32,630 nt of DNA, from NCBI RefSeq assembly GCF_000276605.1, contig NZ_AKJX01000196.1:1-32630 (forward strand), read 5' to 3'. The notes below the pieces were generated by a model, which saw only the letters and a list, made by a program, of their open reading frames with translations, made no database searches and had not been told where the DNA came from. Positions 25,904 to 32,630 of the stretch are shown piece after piece. The position numbers were made by a program, and so were the translations under genes. The stretch's first letter is position 1; each line of letters starts with the position of its first letter. The stretch comes from Acidovorax sp. CF316 (GTDB lineage: Bacteria; Pseudomonadota; Gammaproteobacteria; Burkholderiales; Burkholderiaceae_C).

Positions 25904-27031
25904 ATGACCGACCCTGCCCCGCGCATTGCCCGCACCGACACCCCCGAAGGCCCGGGGCTGCTGCTGCATGGCCGCTGGGGTGCTGCAGAGCTGGGCACGC
26001 GCAGGCAGTGGAAGTCCCTGTCCGCGCAGCTTGAGGCGCAGCCGGGCGGTGCCGGGCTTGGCTGGGACCTGCGCCAACTGCAGTGGCTGGACCACGTGGG
26101 CGCACAGTTGCTGTGGAACCACTGGGGCCGCGCCTGGCCCGAGCGCCTGGCGCTCACCGACATCCAGCGCGACATCCTGGAGCGCGTGGCCGAGTTCACC
26201 GTGGCCGAGCCGCCGCCGCCCGAGCCCTGGAGCCTGGCCAAGGAGGTGGACCACCTGGGCCTGCTGGTGCTGCACGGCGTGGACCATGCGCGCCACATGC
26301 TGCAGATGGTGGGGCAACTGGTGCTGGACCTGCTGCGCCTGGCGCGCGCCCCCCAGCGCGGCCCCTGGCGCGACGTGTCGGGCCACCTGTACCGCATGGG
26401 CGCCACGGCGCTGCCCATCACGGCGCTGGTCGGCTTCCTGATCGGGGTGGTGCTGGCCTACCTGATGTCGCTGCAGCTGCGCCAGTTCGGCGCCGAGTCG
26501 TTCATCGTCAACATCCTCGGCATCTCGCTGATCCGCGAACTCGGGCCCATGCTCGCAGCCATCCTGGTGGCCGGGCGCTCGGGCTCGTCCATCACTGCGC
26601 AGATCGGCGTGATGCGCGTGACCGAAGAGCTCGATGCCATGCGCGTCATGGGCATCCCGCATGGCTTTCGGCTGGTGATGCCGCGCACGCTGGCGCTGGC
26701 GCTGGCCATGCCGCTGATCAGTGTGTGGACCACGCTGGCCGCGCTGGCCGGCGGCATGCTGGCCGCCGACGTCGCCATGGACATCTCGCCCGCGTATTTC
26801 GTGCAGGCCTTGCCCTCCGCCGTGAAGATCGGCAACCTGGGGCTGGCCATGGCCAAGTCGGTGGTGTTCGGTGCCTGCATCGCGCTCATCGGCTGCCATT
26901 GGGGCCTGCGCGTCAAGCCCAACACCCAGAGCCTGGGCGAGGGCACCACGGCCTCGGTGGTCACGTCCATCACCATGGTCATCATCGTGGATGCGCTGTT
27001 TGCCATCGGCTTCAAGAGCATCGGGATCTGA
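25904..27031 (+). CDS. MlaE-family lipid ABC permease with N-terminal STAS domain
   Basis: A 375-residue protein. Residues about 10-110 form a STAS-like domain (GPGLLLHGRWGAAELGTRRQW, then GWDLRQLQWLDHVGAQLLWNH), a role filled by the separate MlaB protein in E. coli. The rest is the MlaE permease: the interfacial helix, then LPITALVGFLIGVVLAYLMSLQLRQFGAESFIVNILGISLIRELGPMLAAILVAGRSG, the family hallmark, and later helices ending IVDALFAIGFKSIGI. ATG 25904 is preferred to a longer frame starting at 25745, which would overlap the dyad array and has a cysteine-rich non-conserved extension. There is no good ribosome site. With the ATPase and the MCE protein downstream it should move phospholipids between inner and outer membranes. 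Confidence 0.9.
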   Translation: MTDPAPRIARTDTPEGPGLLLHGRWGAAELGTRRQWKSLSAQLEAQPGGAGLGWDLRQLQWLDHVGAQLLWNHWGRAWPERLALTDIQRDILERVAEFTVAEPPPPEPWSLAKEVDHLGLLVLHGVDHARHMLQMVGQLVLDLLRLARAPQRGPWRDVSGHLYRMGATALPITALVGFLIGVVLAYLMSLQLRQFGAESFIVNILGISLIRELGPMLAAILVAGRSGSSITAQIGVMRVTEELDAMRVMGIPHGFRLVMPRTLALALAMPLISVWTTLAALAGGMLAADVAMDISPAYFVQALPSAVKIGNLGLAMAKSVVFGACIALIGCHWGLRVKPNTQSLGEGTTASVVTSITMVIIVDALFAIGFKSIGI

Positions 27032-27035
27032 CGCC

Positions 27036-27929
27036 ATGGCCACCACGACAGACACCGCTCCCATCGCTGCCATTGGCAATAGGCCGCAGGCGCTGGACGT
27101 GCCCCCGGGCACCCCGCCCGTGGTCGAGGTCAAGGGCCTGTGGAGCGTGTTCGGCAAGGGCAGCGAAGCCTTCGCCGTGCACCAGGACCTCGAATTCACC
27201 GTGCAGCGCGGCGAGATGCTGTCGCTGGTCGGCGGCTCGGGCACGGGCAAGACGGTGCTGCTGCGCCAGATACTGGGGCTGGCGCGGCCCGCGCGCGGCA
27301 CGGTCACGGTGCTCGGCCGCCCGGCCTCCGAGATGGGGCGCGCGGGCGCGGCCAGCCGGGTGGGCATGCTGTTCCAGCATGGGGCGCTGTTCTCGGCCTT
27401 CAACGTGCTCGACAACGTGGCCTTCGCGCTGCGCGAACAGGGCACCCTGCCCGACGATCTGGTGCGCGATGCCGCGCTGGTCAAGCTGCAGATGGTGGGC
27501 CTCAAGCCCGAGCATGCCAGCCGCATGCCGGCCGACCTGTCGGGTGGCATGGTCAAGCGTGTCGCCCTGGCGCGTGCGCTGGTCATGGATCCGCCGCTCC
27601 TGCTGCTCGACGAGCCCACGGCCGGGCTCGACCCGAACAGCGCCGACGAGTTCTGCGCGCTGCTGCGCGAGCTGCACGCGGCGCTGGGCCTCACGGTGGT
27701 CATGGTCACGCACGACCTCGATACCCTGTTCGCCCTGTCCACGCGGGTGGCCGTACTGGCCGACAAGAAGGTTATCGTCACCGGGCCACCCACCGAGGTG
27801 GCGCGCTTCAAGCATCCCTTCATCGAGCACTTCTTCATGGGTGAACGTGGCCAGCGCGCCATGGCCCCCCTGGCAGGCTCGCCCGGGCAGCCGGCCGCGG
27901 CCCCAACGCAGACTTCCAAGGACGCCTGA
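27036..27929 (+). CDS. MlaF-type lipid transport ATPase
   Basis: A 297-residue ABC ATPase. Walker A is GGSGTGKT (66-73), the signature LSGGMVKR is the variant found in MlaF, Walker B is LLLLDEPTAGLDP, and the switch histidine lies in VMVTHDLDTLF. The extra N-terminal 28 residues and the alanine/proline-rich C-terminus are typical of this subfamily. It starts 4 bases after the permease stop; the upstream frame is open but overlaps the permease. Its stop overlaps the next start (TGATG). Confidence 0.93.
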   Translation: MATTTDTAPIAAIGNRPQALDVPPGTPPVVEVKGLWSVFGKGSEAFAVHQDLEFTVQRGEMLSLVGGSGTGKTVLLRQILGLARPARGTVTVLGRPASEMGRAGAASRVGMLFQHGALFSAFNVLDNVAFALREQGTLPDDLVRDAALVKLQMVGLKPEHASRMPADLSGGMVKRVALARALVMDPPLLLLDEPTAGLDPNSADEFCALLRELHAALGLTVVMVTHDLDTLFALSTRVAVLADKKVIVTGPPTEVARFKHPFIEHFFMGERGQRAMAPLAGSPGQPAAAPTQTSKDA

Positions 27930-28906
27930 TGGAAAACAAATCACACGCACTCGCCGCCGGCATCTTCGTCATCGTGGTGGCCGCCATGCTGGCGGGCCTG
28001 GCGATCTGGCTCACGCGCGACAACGCCAACTACGAGCAGTACGAGCTGTCCACCAAGGACGGCGTGAGCGGCCTGCAGCCCCAGGCCACCGTGCGCTACA
28101 AGGGTGTGGCCGTGGGCAAGGTCACGCGCATCGGCTTCGATCCCCAGGTCAATGGCAATGTGCTGATCCGCATTGCCGTGAACGAGCAGGCCCCCATCAG
28201 CCCCAACACCTTTGCCGTGCTGGGTTACCAGGGCGTCACCGGCCTGGCCCACGTGCAGCTCGACGATGCGGCCTCGCCGTATCCCGAGCTGCCGCCCGGT
28301 CCGAGCGGCCTGCCGCGCCTGCCGCTCAAGCCTTCGCCGTTTGGCCGCCTGGCCGAACAGGCGCCGGCCATCCTGGGCCAGGTGGAGGAGGCCACGCGCC
28401 GCATCAACCAGCTGCTCGGCGACAACAACCAGAAGCTGCTCACCGAAGCCATCGGCAACATCGGCCAGGCGGCCGGCAGTGTCAACGCGCTCACCAAACG
28501 CCTGGACACCACGGTGCAGACGCGGCTGGACCCGGCCCTGGCGTCGCTGCCAGCGCTGGCCGGCGATGCGCGCCAGACCTTGCAGTCGCTGCAGAAGGCC
28601 GGTACCAGCGTGTCGGACATGGCGGCGGGCATCAATGCCACCAACCAGCGGCTTGCGGCCGAGGGTGGGGCCATCGACCAGATCACCCAGGGCACCCAGG
28701 CGCTCACGCGCGCGGCCGACGCGCTGGGCAGCAACACCCTGCCGCGCGTCACCCGCGCGGCCGATGAACTGTCGCGCACGGCGCGCCAGATCGGCCGGGC
28801 CGCCAACAGCGTGAGCGACAACCCGCAGTCCTTCATCTATGGCTCGGGCCGCATCCCCCCCGGTCCGGGCGAAGAGGGTTTTGCCGCACCCGGTGCCGCG
28901 CGCTGA
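27929..28906 (+). CDS. MlaD-type MCE-domain periplasmic lipid carrier
   Basis: A 325-residue protein with one N-terminal membrane helix (about 8-28), then an MCE domain (about 38-118: TKDGVSGLQPQATVRYKGVAVGKVTRIGFDP, ending in the GYQGVTGLAHVQLDD segment) and a long alpha-helical tail rich in Ala, Gln and Thr (about 140-300) that could form a multimeric tube or needle. Start ATG 27929 overlaps the ATPase stop with AAGGA seven bases before. MCE hexamers bridge the inner membrane and the periplasm for lipid passage. The tail resembles the PqiB/YebT-like or mycobacterial Mce type more than the short E. coli MlaD. Confidence 0.92.
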   Translation: MENKSHALAAGIFVIVVAAMLAGLAIWLTRDNANYEQYELSTKDGVSGLQPQATVRYKGVAVGKVTRIGFDPQVNGNVLIRIAVNEQAPISPNTFAVLGYQGVTGLAHVQLDDAASPYPELPPGPSGLPRLPLKPSPFGRLAEQAPAILGQVEEATRRINQLLGDNNQKLLTEAIGNIGQAAGSVNALTKRLDTTVQTRLDPALASLPALAGDARQTLQSLQKAGTSVSDMAAGINATNQRLAAEGGAIDQITQGTQALTRAADALGSNTLPRVTRAADELSRTARQIGRAANSVSDNPQSFIYGSGRIPPGPGEEGFAAPGAAR

Positions 28907-28941
28907 TGGCGCTGTCCGACGCATTCAAGGAGTACATTGCC

Positions 28942-29619
28942 ATGCTGGATATCCAACGCACTGTCTCGGGACGCCTGGAGCGCCGGAGCGCCGCCCTGGT
29001 GTGCGCCGCCGCCCTGCTGGCCGGTTGCTCGGCCCTGCCCGGCCCTCCCACACGGGCGGTGCAGTACGACTTCGGCCCCGGCGCCATGGCGACGGCACCG
29101 AGCGACCGCCGCGCCCCGCTGCCGCCGCTGGCCCTGGCCGATGTGGAAGCCACCGGCATGCCCGAGAGCAGCACCTCGGTGCTCTACCGCCTGGCCTACG
29201 CCGATGCCCAGCAGCCCCGGCCTTATGCACAGGCACGCTGGAGCCAGCCTCCGGCCGTGCTGGTGCAGCAGCGCATCCGCGAGCACCTGGGCCTGCGCCG
29301 GGCCATCCTGAACACCAGCGATGCGGCCGTGCAGGCCCGCGTGGCGAACAAGCGCCCGACCGTGCTGCGCCTGGAGCTCGAAGAGTTCAGCCAGGTGTTC
29401 AGCAGCGCCACCGAGAGCGCGGGGCTGGTGCGCCTGCGTGCCACCGTGGCCGAACCGACCCCGCTGGGCGAGAACCTGGTGGGCCAGCGGGTCTTCATCG
29501 TGCAACGCCCTGCGGCCACGGCCGATGCGGCGGGAGGGACCCGCGCGCTTGCCGAGGCGGCCCAGCAGGCCGCGCGCGACATCGACGAATGGCTGGAGCA
29601 GGTGGTGCAGGCGCGCTGA
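28942..29619 (+). CDS. ABC-type transport auxiliary lipoprotein (PqiC-like)
   Basis: A 225-residue lipoprotein. I chose ATG 28942, which has AAGGAG at 28927-28932 nine bases upstream and places the signal peptide near the N-terminus; an ATG at 28906 overlapping the mlaD stop would add 12 residues. The lipobox LAGC puts the lipidated cysteine at C29. The body carries the ABC_trans_aux pattern (YDFGPG, later WSQPPAVLVQQRIREHL, LRLELEEFSQVFSSATES, and a C-terminal amphipathic helix ending DIDEWLEQVVQAR). Such proteins attach to the outer membrane and complete the lipid path. Last gene of the operon; no strong terminator follows, only a small imperfect stem at 29627-29644. Confidence 0.87.
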   Translation: MLDIQRTVSGRLERRSAALVCAAALLAGCSALPGPPTRAVQYDFGPGAMATAPSDRRAPLPPLALADVEATGMPESSTSVLYRLAYADAQQPRPYAQARWSQPPAVLVQQRIREHLGLRRAILNTSDAAVQARVANKRPTVLRLELEEFSQVFSSATESAGLVRLRATVAEPTPLGENLVGQRVFIVQRPAATADAAGGTRALAEAAQQAARDIDEWLEQVVQAR

Positions 29620-29680
29620 GGCGCCAGCCCTCGCAGCGAGTGGCCTGCAGCGGTTGAAACACTTTGTGTATTCGGCCCAA

Positions 29681-29726
29681 ACCCTACTTTGGTAGGGTGC
29701 CCCGGTACGCAACCCTCTTCCATAAT
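29681..29726 (+). promoter_or_regulatory. Perfect dyad plus -10, probable activator-dependent promoter
   Basis: ACCCTAC-TTTG-GTAGGGT (29681-29698) is a perfect inverted repeat. CATAAT (29721-29726) fits a -10 box; there is no -35 hexamer at the right distance. With a start near 29733 the dyad centre is at about -43, the usual place for a class II activator such as a LuxR/FixJ-type regulator. The dyad could also be a weak RNA hairpin after the lipid operon. Confidence 0.42.
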
Positions 29727-29732
29727 GGCCCG

Positions 29733-29989
29733 GACCGTGTTGACGATCTGTTCGGGGCCGCGCAAGTCCCTTGTCGGGCAGCAACCGCAGGCGCTGCCCG
29801 ACACGGCTTCGCATGGATCGTCAGTACGTTCCTGGCGTGCACAAACGCCTGGTGCCTGCCGCAGCGAGAAGCTGTTGGTTGGTTTTTTCTTCTTCCCCGC
29901 CCTGTGGGCGCGTGGCGGGGCGGCGCACGCTGAGCCACCCTGGCCCCCGCAGGCTCCGATCCACGTTCATTGCCGAGGTCATTTCCCGT
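29733..29989 (+). other. Long structured leader of the secreted-protein gene, no coding seen
   Basis: Most of the 370-base gap 29620-29989 is this presumed 5' leader. It holds a perfect 11-bp stem, TGTCGGGCAGC (29772-29782) with GCTGCCCGACA (29793-29803), a T-rich tract (29877-29894) and another 7-bp stem, CCCCGCC (29895-29901) with GGCGGGG (29914-29920). The coding frame is open through it but composition is not protein-like. No known riboswitch pattern is recognised. The upstream part, 29620-29680, shows nothing beyond a weak stem. Confidence 0.4.
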
Positions 29990-30931
29990 ATGTTCTTCAA
30001 GCCATCGCTGCTGCGCTCCGCCTGCGCCGCCACCATCGCCCTTGCCGCCACCGCCACCACCGCCTGGGCCGGTGACAAGCTCTATGTGCAGGACAGCGGC
30101 AAGATCATGCTCGTCGATGTGGACGCCAAGTCCCTGACCCTGGTGTCGCGCCCCACGGTGGACGGCTCCATCACCGACATCGCCACCAACGCCGCCGGCA
30201 CGCTGTATGTGCTGACCTTCACTTCGCTGTACCGCCTGGATGCCGCGGGCAACGCCACGCTGATCGGCAAGCACGGCATCAATGGCGCCAACGCACTCAC
30301 CTTCGACGGCGGCGGCCGGCTGTTTGGTGCCTCCAGCACCAACAAGAACCTCTACCAGATCAATCCCGACAACGCGCAGTCCACCATCGCCGGCACCCTG
30401 CCCGCGCAGTCGGCGGGCGACCTGGCCTACCTCAACGGCCGGCTGTTCTTTGCCGGCGAGAACGACTCGCTGGGCATCGTCAACCTGCGCAACAACCAGC
30501 AGTCGGCCAACGTCGGCAGCTTCGGCCTGGCCACGTCGGTCTACGGCCTGGCCGAAGGCGACAGCAACACCCTGTACGGCGCGGCATTCGACAAGCTGTT
30601 CAAGGTGGACCCCTCCACCGGCGCCATCAGCTACGTGATGAACTTCACGGGCCTGGGCCAGGCCGGTGGCCTGGCACCGTTCAAGGCGGTGGTCACGCGC
30701 GCCGAAGACCGGCTGTTCAACTATGCGGAAGACAGCTTCCCCACCATGTTCAAGCCCTCGTTCGCCCCTTCGCTGACCTCCGGCAACCAGTACTACCGCT
30801 TCTACCGCGACACCGGCACCATCCTGTCCATCAGCAACGGCCAGTTGAGCTACACCTCGGTGGGTTCGGCACCGGGCGTCCTGGGGGCAGTGGATACCTT
30901 CCTGCCGCTGGCGATCGGCGCTGGGTACTGA
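29990..30931 (+). CDS. Secreted protein with beta-propeller-like repeats and a Burkholderiales C-terminal module
   Basis: A 313-residue protein that starts at ATG 29990, with GAGGTC at 29975-29980 as ribosome site and a signal peptide (about 1-26, ending TTAWAG). Residues about 27-235 contain repeated short strands of the type GDKLYVQDSGKIMLVD, GTLYVLTFTSLYRLDAAG, GRLFGASSTNKNLYQINPD, GRLFFAGENDSLGIVN and NTLYGAAFDKLFKVDPSTG, fitting a beta-propeller. The last about 70 residues (AEDRLFNYAEDSFPTMF, then YYRFYRDTGTILSISNGQL) resemble a module of the type LFNWAE-YP-LF with YRYY-TG-YLG that I know from other secreted proteins of this order. Function unknown. It stands alone between the lipid operon and a repeat element. 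Confidence 0.75.
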   Translation: MFFKPSLLRSACAATIALAATATTAWAGDKLYVQDSGKIMLVDVDAKSLTLVSRPTVDGSITDIATNAAGTLYVLTFTSLYRLDAAGNATLIGKHGINGANALTFDGGGRLFGASSTNKNLYQINPDNAQSTIAGTLPAQSAGDLAYLNGRLFFAGENDSLGIVNLRNNQQSANVGSFGLATSVYGLAEGDSNTLYGAAFDKLFKVDPSTGAISYVMNFTGLGQAGGLAPFKAVVTRAEDRLFNYAEDSFPTMFKPSFAPSLTSGNQYYRFYRDTGTILSISNGQLSYTSVGSAPGVLGAVDTFLPLAIGAGY

Positions 30932-30943
30932 TTCGGTACATCC

Positions 30944-31067
30944 CCCTGAGGCGCTTCGCGCCTTCACCCCTTCTCTCGAATTGCTGCGCAATTCGGGAAG
31001 GGGGACGCAACCCGTGCGGCGGGGCGGCCCTTGCACGGTTGCTCTGGCTTGGGTAGTGCGTGCGCAC
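30944..31067 (+). repeat. Mosaic intergenic repeat, copy A
   Basis: It begins CCCCCTGAGGCGCTTCGCG with a hairpin AGGCGC-TTC-GCGCCT (30949-30963), then CGAATTGC-TGC-GCAATTCG (30977-30995), an AAGGGGGACGC segment and a 25-base core (31014-31038) identical to copy B in inverted orientation. I associate this element with Comamonadaceae genomes. It fills the gap between the secreted protein gene and the NADH dehydrogenase and may act as transcription end for both. Confidence 0.7.
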
Positions 31068-31079
31068 AGGCTGTGGGTT

Positions 31080-32438
31080 CTATTCCTGCAGCTGTTTCTT
31101 GGCGCCTTCAATGCCGGTCACCACGCGGGCGTAGCGCGCGAAGCTCCAGTAGGCCCAGCCCCAGTCCATGAGAACGACCAGGCGGTTGCGAAAGCCGATG
31201 AGGAAGTAGACGTGGGCGAAGAGCCAGAACAGCCAGGCGAAATAGCCTGAAAAGCGCACCGGCCCCATGGGCGAGGTGAGGTCCACCACGGCGGCGTTGC
31301 GGCCGATGGTGGCCAGGTTGCCGTAGTCGCGGTAGCGAAAGGGCTGCGCGGTCTGCCCGGCCAGGCGGCGCAGCACGTTGGCGGCGGCGGCGCGGCCCAT
31401 CTGCTTGGCGCCGGGCGAGACGCCTGGCACGGGCGTGGGCTCCTGGCCGGGCACATGGCTCTTGGCTGCAGCCAGGTCGCCCACCACGCTGATCTCGGGG
31501 TGGCCGGGCAGGCTGAGGTCGGGCTCCACCACCACCCGGCCGGCACGGTCCGTGGTGCTGCCCGTGGCGTCGGCCAGCAGCCGCCCCAGCGGCGATGCCG
31601 CCACGCCCGCGCCCCACACGATGCACTGGCTGGGAATGGTGTAGCTGGTGGCGGCAGGGTCTCCGCCCGGCGCGGGGCCGGCCACCGTGAGGCCGGTGGC
31701 GTCGATGGCGGTGACCCGGGCATTCACGCGCACCTCCACCCCCAGCTTTTCCAGCTGCTCCTTGGCGCGCTGGCTCAGGGCCTCGGGCATGGCCTGCAGC
31801 ACCCGCGTGCCGCCTTCGAGCAGGATGATCCTGGCGCTGGCCGGGTCGATGTGGCGGAACTCGCCAGGCAGGGTGTGGCGCGCGATCTCGGCCAGGGTGC
31901 CGGCCATCTCCACGCCCGTGGGCCCACCGCCCACCACCACGAAGTTGAGCCAGGCGGCGCGGCGCACCGGGTCGCCCTCGCGCTCTGCGGCCTCGAAGGC
32001 CAACAGGATGCGGCGGCGGATCTCGAAGGCGTCGTCCAGGGTCTTGAGGCCAGGCGCGAACGGGGCCCAGTCGTCGCGGCCGAAGTAGCTGTGGGTGGCG
32101 CCCGCAGCCACGATCAGGTGGTCGTAGGGCAGGGCATCACCGCCCTGCAGCAGCACCTGGCGCGCGGCCACATCGATGCGCTCCACCTCGCCGAGCAGCG
32201 TGGTCACGTTGGGCTGCTTGCGAAACAGGTGGCGCACGGGGGCTGCAATCGCCGGCGCCGAGAGCCCGGCGGTGGCCACCTGGTACAGGAGGGGCTGGAA
32301 GAGATGGTGGTTGGTCTTGTCGATGACCGTGACATCGACGGCGCTGCCGTGCAGCGCGCGGGCCGCTTCGAGCCCGCCAAACCCGCAACCGATGATGACG
32401 ACCCGAGGGCGGATGGCTGTATTGGGAATGCTGCTCAT
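31080..32438 (-). CDS. ndh: Type II NADH dehydrogenase (NDH-2 family)
   Basis: A 452-residue FAD enzyme. N-terminal FAD motif VVIIGCGFGGLEAARAL, then the LFQPLLYQVATAGLS segment characteristic of NDH-2, a second dinucleotide site FVVVGGGPTGVEMAGTLAE for NADH, and the FAD-binding ISVVGDLAA region. The C-terminal part (FSGYFAWLFWLFAHVYFLIGFRNRLVVLMDWGWAYWSF) is hydrophobic and amphipathic and should anchor it to the inner leaflet. It passes electrons from NADH to quinone without pumping protons. ATG 32438 has no ribosome site but a CATAAT box close before it. Both sides carry inverted copies of the mosaic repeat. Confidence 0.93.
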   Translation of the reverse strand: MSSIPNTAIRPRVVIIGCGFGGLEAARALHGSAVDVTVIDKTNHHLFQPLLYQVATAGLSAPAIAAPVRHLFRKQPNVTTLLGEVERIDVAARQVLLQGGDALPYDHLIVAAGATHSYFGRDDWAPFAPGLKTLDDAFEIRRRILLAFEAAEREGDPVRRAAWLNFVVVGGGPTGVEMAGTLAEIARHTLPGEFRHIDPASARIILLEGGTRVLQAMPEALSQRAKEQLEKLGVEVRVNARVTAIDATGLTVAGPAPGGDPAATSYTIPSQCIVWGAGVAASPLGRLLADATGSTTDRAGRVVVEPDLSLPGHPEISVVGDLAAAKSHVPGQEPTPVPGVSPGAKQMGRAAAANVLRRLAGQTAQPFRYRDYGNLATIGRNAAVVDLTSPMGPVRFSGYFAWLFWLFAHVYFLIGFRNRLVVLMDWGWAYWSFARYARVVTGIEGAKKQLQE

Positions 32439-32444
32439 GGCTGC

Positions 32445-32475
32445 ATTATGGGCAGTCTGCGCGGGACCATCCCAA
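32445..32475 (-). promoter_or_regulatory. Candidate promoter of the NADH dehydrogenase gene
   Basis: The minus strand reads TTGGGA (32475-32470), 19 bases, CATAAT (32450-32445), then GCAGCC and the ATG. The spacing is long, but if used, transcription would start at or within a base or two of the start codon, giving a leaderless message, which agrees with the missing ribosome site. Confidence 0.3.
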
Positions 32476-32535
32476 TACGGAATCGCTGGCGTCGTTGGTT
32501 CTCTGGGTCAGTTGCCCATTGCGCTGCACGACACC

Positions 32536-32630
32536 CGCTGCGCACGAAACTGGCGTGCGCCAAAGCCAGTGCCCCCGTGCAAGGGCCGCCCCGCCGCACC
32601 GGGGGCGTCCCCCTCCCAGATTGCGAAGCA
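32536..32630 (-). repeat. Mosaic intergenic repeat, copy B (runs off the window end)
   Basis: Inverted relative to copy A. The 25-base core at 32575-32599 is the exact reverse complement of 31014-31038, and similarity continues to the window end (the minus strand begins TGCTTCGCAATCTGGGAGGG against TGCTGCGCAATTCGGGAAGG in copy A) and, with a small insertion or deletion, about 40 bases on the other side. Confidence 0.7.

Noticed and set aside
29627..29644. Terminator of the lipid transport operon
   Set aside because: The stem is short, bulged and lacks a T-run; too weak to call.
29733..29989. Known riboswitch (c-di-GMP, SAH, cobalamin, guanidine)
   Set aside because: The conserved cores of these classes are not seen in the leader; only generic stems are visible.

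Overview
The window is GC-rich chromosomal DNA of a beta-proteobacterium, most likely a member of the Comamonadaceae (Acidovorax-like; the genus cannot be fixed by eye). The reasons are the block exonuclease III / pyrE / DUF4124 gene / gatBAC / mreBCD-mrdA, the style of the proteins, and a GC-rich mosaic intergenic repeat at the right end that I associate with this family. Codon use looks uniform. I see no tRNA, rRNA, CRISPR array, phage or insertion sequence.

Layout. (1) 1-3044, plus strand: the 3' end of a TonB-dependent siderophore receptor, then three tightly coupled inner-membrane genes (DUF3649, PepSY, DUF3325) that form an iron-siderophore uptake and reduction cluster. (2) 3061-5800: an unrecognised membrane protein, divergent from an OmpR-type response regulator and histidine kinase of the heavy-metal class, with a CusR-like operator between them. 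(3) 5827-16224: housekeeping genes. These are exonuclease III, divergent from pyrE with overlapping start codons, a DUF4124 protein, gatCAB on the minus strand (tRNA-dependent amidotransferase), and mreBCD-mrdA on the plus strand (rod-shape cell wall machinery). (4) 16234-21858, minus strand: an operon for an amino-acid-type ABC importer (binding protein, permease, ATPase) followed by a DcaP-like outer-membrane porin and a strong terminator, then an EamA transporter; upstream lies a TSUP permease. (5) 22213-23946: amtB behind an NtrC-type enhancer dyad and a -24/-12 promoter, then a small conserved-looking protein. (6) 23951-25624: a GMC oxidoreductase, divergent from (7) 25904-29619, an Mla/Mce-type lipid transport operon (STAS-MlaE permease, ATPase, MCE protein, lipoprotein). 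(8) 29990-30931: a secreted repeat protein with a long structured leader. (9) 31080-32438: a type II NADH dehydrogenase flanked by inverted copies of the mosaic repeat.

The genes are ordinary; the interest is in the control regions. The main ones are: a terminator-like hairpin in the leader of the ABC operon, with a small upstream open frame whose start codon lies in another hairpin; two mutually complementary hairpins between the NtrC site and the sigma-54 promoter of amtB; four copies of a TTGC-NN-GCAA dyad between the GMC oxidoreductase and the lipid transport operon; and a perfect dyad at about -43 of the secreted-protein gene. I found no clear new defence or mobile system. All functional statements rest on reading by eye, without database searches.
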